From: Lachnospiraceae bacterium
GTDB taxonomy: Bacteria; Bacillota; Clostridia; Lachnospirales; Lachnospiraceae
Direction of reading: 5' to 3'
DNA: 17,891 nucleotides
NCBI GenBank assembly: GCA_016301965.1
Contig: JAEDOO010000026.1
Location: forward strand, 1-17,891
Of the stretch, positions 14,951-17,891 are shown piece after piece. Position 1 is the first letter of the stretch. Every line of letters starts with the position of its first letter. Below the pieces are notes generated by a model. The model did no database searches. It was not told the origin of the DNA and saw nothing but the letters and a program-made list of their open reading frames with translations. The position numbers and the translations under genes were made by a program.

Positions 14951-16441
14951 TTATAATGCATCAATAAAGCGGAGGAATGCTTCCCGACCCTCTGCCGTAC
15001 ATTTATAGACACCGGCATCTTCGAGAATACGGACAAAGACAGTACCGATCTCCTGTTTCAGGATATCCCAGCCATTTTCCTCGGTGAAGGCGGGATATTT
15101 CGGCAGAAATTCGTTGACCCAGTCGCTGTGTTTTGCCAGCTCAGGATAATTGTTAATGTCCTCACCCTTTACGAGGCAGTTCTTTAACTGTTCCATCTCC
15201 TGTTTCAGGCGGGACGGCAGTACAGCCAGACCCATAACCTCGATCAGGCCGATATTTTCTTTCTTGATATGATGCCACTGGGCATGGGGATGATACAGCC
15301 CCAGCGGATGCTCCTCGGTGGTAAGGTTGTTTCTGAGAACCAGATCCAGCTCAAACAGGCCGTCTTTCTTGCGGGCAATAGGCGTGATCGTGTTATGCGG
15401 CTCTCCGTCGGTTTCCGCCAGAATGCAGGCGGCTTCATCCGTATATCCGCGCCAGCAGTCCAGAATGTGCGTAGCCAGATCTACCAGACGCTTGTCCTCT
15501 TTATGACGGATACGGATCACAGACAGCGGCCATTTCACGATGCCTGCCTCTACATCCTCATAACCCGGAATTGTCACAGATTTTTCTATGGGAGCCGTTT
15601 CCATGGCAAAGGTATAGTGTCCGCCCTGGAAATGGTCGTGACTTAAAATAGAACCGCCTACGATGGGAAGATCCGCATTGGAGCCCAGGAAGTAGTGGGG
15701 GAACTGTTTGACAAAATCAAACAGCTTCACAAAGGTGGCACGCTCGATCTTCATCGGTGTATGCAGGCTGTTGAAAACGATGCAGTGCTCGTTGTAATAC
15801 ACATACGGAGAATACTGGAAACCCCAGGGCGTATCGTTAATGGTGATCGGGATGATCCTGTGATTCTCTCGGGCCGGATGATTCATGCGGCCGGCATAGC
15901 CTTCGTTTTCCATACACAGCTGGCATTTGGGATAGCTGCTGGATTTGGCCAGCTTGGCGGCAGCAATGGCTTTGGGATCCTTTTCCGGCTTGGACAGGTT
16001 GATGGTGATATCAATAGCGCCATACTCGGAATCCACTTTCCAGCGCATATCCCGCTTAATGCGGTAGCGGCGGATGTAGTCGCTGTCCTGGCTGAGTTTG
16101 TAGAAATACTCAGTAGCCTTTTCAGGAGACTCAGCATACAGGCGGGAGAACTCTGCCTGCACCTGTGCCGGGCGGGGCACCAGGCAGTTCATGAGCCGTG
16201 TATCAAATAAGTCGCGGCTGACAATATTGTCTTCAATCAGTCCACGGCGGACAGCTTCGTCAAGAAGCTCTTTTAACGTTTCTTCCAGATCGATCTCTTC
16301 CGGCAGAGTTTCCGGTTCTGTATAGTCATCTTCTTTCATACAATCCAGCAGAAGATTGGTGGCATAGATCTTTTCGCATTCCGGCAGCAGTCCGCAGCGG
16401 ATACCATAGGCTACCAGCCGTGCAATAGCGTTATTCAACAT
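14951..16441 (-). CDS. galT: Galactose-1-phosphate uridylyltransferase, class II
   Basis: Cytoplasmic Leloir-pathway enzyme that exchanges UMP between UDP-glucose and galactose-1-phosphate, giving UDP-galactose and glucose-1-phosphate. The 496-residue length and the opening MLNNAIARLVAYGIRCGLL fit the Firmicute class II form rather than the ~350-residue class I enzyme. SHDHFQGGHYTF (about 267-278) and YHPHAQWHH (about 383-391), which holds the nucleophilic HPH, are both intact. CQLCMENEGYAG (about 173-184) holds a Cys pair. I chose the ATG at 16441 because GGAGG lies seven bases upstream; an in-frame ATG eight codons earlier has no such support. It follows galK by 29 bases, so they form one operon. 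No galE is present here. Confidence 0.95.
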   Translation of the reverse strand: MLNNAIARLVAYGIRCGLLPECEKIYATNLLLDCMKEDDYTEPETLPEEIDLEETLKELLDEAVRRGLIEDNIVSRDLFDTRLMNCLVPRPAQVQAEFSRLYAESPEKATEYFYKLSQDSDYIRRYRIKRDMRWKVDSEYGAIDITINLSKPEKDPKAIAAAKLAKSSSYPKCQLCMENEGYAGRMNHPARENHRIIPITINDTPWGFQYSPYVYYNEHCIVFNSLHTPMKIERATFVKLFDFVKQFPHYFLGSNADLPIVGGSILSHDHFQGGHYTFAMETAPIEKSVTIPGYEDVEAGIVKWPLSVIRIRHKEDKRLVDLATHILDCWRGYTDEAACILAETDGEPHNTITPIARKKDGLFELDLVLRNNLTTEEHPLGLYHPHAQWHHIKKENIGLIEVMGLAVLPSRLKQEMEQLKNCLVKGEDINNYPELAKHSDWVNEFLPKYPAFTEENGWDILKQEIGTVFVRILEDAGVYKCTAEGREAFLRFIDAL

Positions 16442-16470
16442 ATGTTTTCCTCCATTCATAATCATAGCAA

Positions 16471-17637
16471 TCAGCTCAGTTTGTGGGCACCGTCGCCGAT
16501 ATCCACGATATAGAATTCGGCTTTGTGACCGGTAGCTTTCTCATAAGCCGGTCCGATTTTCTCTGTGAAAGTGTCAATGGCATCATTCTTTACGATACTT
16601 ACGGTACAGCCGCCAAAACCGCCGCCGGTGATACGGGATCCCAGTACGCCAGGAATCTCCCAGGCCAGAGAAGCCAGAAGATCAGTTTCCTCACAGGAGG
16701 TCTCATAATCATCCCGCAGAGAAACGTGGGAAGCGTTGATCAGTCGGCCAAATTCCTCCAGGTTGCCGGCATTTAAGGCTTCCACGGCGCGGATGGTGCG
16801 CTGGTTTTCATATACGGCGTGTTTGGCACGTTTCTGGCAGATGGGATCGGTAATGGCGTCTTTGTATTTCTCGAACTGTTCCTCATTCAGATCTCCCAGC
16901 GTCTGAATATCTACAACGGTCTGCAGCATTTTTAAGGCTTCTTCACATTCTCTTCTTCTGTCATTGTAGGCGGAGGAAACCAGACTGTGTTTTACCTTGC
17001 TGTTGGTGATAACGATGCGGGCATCAGACAGCTTCACGGGAGCGTAGGTGTAATTTAAGGTTGCTGTATCCAGGAAAATCGCATTGTCCTGTTTACCCAT
17101 GGCGGAAGCAAACTGATCCATGATGCCGCAGTTCATACCGTTGAAATTGTTTTCGGAATACTGACCGATCAGTGCCAGATCCTGCATGGTCAGATCCTCA
17201 AAACCGAAGGTGTCCTTCAGCATCAGGCCTGTCAGCACTTCCAGAGAAGCAGAAGAGGAAAGGCCGGAACCATTGGGGATGTCTCCGTAGATCAGGATAT
17301 CCATACCGCAGGGAATATTGTATCCGCGTTTTTCAAAGGCCCACATAACACCCTTCGGATAGTTGGTCCAACCGGCTTCTTTGTCCGGTGTCAGATCGTC
17401 CAGCGAAGTTTCAACGATGCCCGGAAAGTTTGCGGAATAAAAGCGGATTACGCGATCATCTCTGGTGGTGATGGCACCATAGGTACCGATGGTCAGTGCG
17501 CAGGGAAATACATGGCCACCGTTGTAATCGGTATGTTCACCGATCAGATTTACGCGGCCGGGGGCGAAGTAGATCTCCGGTTTTTTATCGGCACCGAAGG
17601 TTAACTGAAATAACTGATGCATTTTTTCTGCTGTCAT
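16471..17637 (-). CDS. galK: Galactokinase
   Basis: A GHMP-family kinase of 388 residues that phosphorylates galactose at C1 with ATP, the entry step of the Leloir pathway. All three family motifs are present: GRVNLIGEHTDYNGG (27-41, galactose binding), GDIPNGSGLSSSASLEV (from about 118, phosphate loop) and SRITGGGFGGCTVSI (from about 334). The catalytic base is expected to be Asp174 in GIMDQFAS. AGAAAGGGA upstream of the ATG supports the start, and the length is typical. It is the first gene of the leftward galK-galT operon. No galactose permease or galactosidase gene lies in the window. Confidence 0.96.
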   Translation of the reverse strand: MTAEKMHQLFQLTFGADKKPEIYFAPGRVNLIGEHTDYNGGHVFPCALTIGTYGAITTRDDRVIRFYSANFPGIVETSLDDLTPDKEAGWTNYPKGVMWAFEKRGYNIPCGMDILIYGDIPNGSGLSSSASLEVLTGLMLKDTFGFEDLTMQDLALIGQYSENNFNGMNCGIMDQFASAMGKQDNAIFLDTATLNYTYAPVKLSDARIVITNSKVKHSLVSSAYNDRRRECEEALKMLQTVVDIQTLGDLNEEQFEKYKDAITDPICQKRAKHAVYENQRTIRAVEALNAGNLEEFGRLINASHVSLRDDYETSCEETDLLASLAWEIPGVLGSRITGGGFGGCTVSIVKNDAIDTFTEKIGPAYEKATGHKAEFYIVDIGDGAHKLS

Positions 17638-17777
17638 AGTGTGTTCCCTTTCTTTTTTGATTTTAATGATTGGTAGCTGTCAAGTTGTTAAACAGTTACA
17701 TTGTTTGCTGTTAAGGTTTTCCGATACATGAATGATGACATATTTTGTACATATGCTTTACGTTTTACTGTAATTTC

Positions 17778-17806
17778 ATTATAATGAGAGAAAAATGATC
17801 TCACAA
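17778..17806 (-). promoter_or_regulatory. Candidate promoter of galK-galT
   Basis: On the minus strand, TTGTGA (17806-17801) and TATAAT (17783-17778) are 17 bp apart. The start near 17771 implies a long leader of about 134 nt. A repeated GTAAA unit (GTAAAACGTAAAGC, about 17755-17768) just after the start might be an operator for a LacI/GalR-type protein, but its symmetry is poor. I see no gene in 17638-17891. Confidence 0.6.
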
Positions 17807-17891
17807 CAATTATATTGCATAATGTTTGAACTATATTGAGAAACGAAAGGTCAAAATATTGATACTGCCATGTTCAGGCTGATTTTGCTGA

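Noticed and set aside
17638..17700. TTGACA at about 17682 on the minus strand as an alternative galK -35
   Set aside because: No -10 lies at a proper 16-18 bp distance. TAAAAT is only about 12 bp away, so the promoter at 17778-17806 is preferred.

Overview
The window looks like a chromosomal segment from a low-to-mid GC Gram-positive anaerobe of the class Clostridia, most likely Lachnospiraceae. This is inference. It rests on strong AGGAGG-type ribosome binding sites, a CUT1 sugar transporter with an Ala/Ser/Glu-rich lipoprotein, a clostridial-type GH94 cellobiose phosphorylase, a class II GalT and a NiaR repressor. There is no rRNA, CRISPR array, phage gene or transposase gene.

Layout. (1) 160-1773 (+) encodes a beta-CASP metallo-beta-lactamase-fold (RNase-like) protein. 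It converges on a cellobiose phosphorylase gene (1956-4391, -), and a bidirectional hairpin terminator lies between them. (2) A divergent promoter region (4392-4668) separates the phosphorylase gene from lacI-type regulator, lipoprotein binding protein, permease and permease genes (4669-9214, +). Two near-identical 14-bp operator-like sites, one in each promoter region, tie both arms to one regulator. The combined unit reads as import and phosphorolysis of cellobiose or cellodextrins; no transporter ATPase gene is present. (3) 9215-9744 has no gene. It holds two tandem long palindromes (9240-9450 and 9517-9726) with unrelated outer arms. Both carry the same ~54-bp palindromic core, in opposite orientation. 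The arm of the first palindrome recurs 7.3 kb away as the solo terminator at 1878-1927. This nested arrangement is the most unusual feature of the window. (4) 9835-11473 (+) is a stand-alone PTS EIIC-like membrane protein gene followed by niaR, which suggests a vitamin (niacin) transporter rather than a sugar PTS. (5) 11617-14519 (+) is a two-component system with an unusual multi-membrane-span kinase, closed by a 23-bp-stem terminator. (6) A tRNA-Pro(CGG) gene (-) with a consensus promoter. (7) galK-galT (-), the core of the Leloir pathway, with a candidate promoter at 17778-17806.

Functionally, the cellobiose phosphorylase and GalK/GalT all feed sugar phosphates into glucose-1-phosphate metabolism. 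The window therefore carries two disaccharide/hexose salvage routes around a regulatory and vitamin-uptake block. Large open frames antisense to these genes are judged to be shadows.
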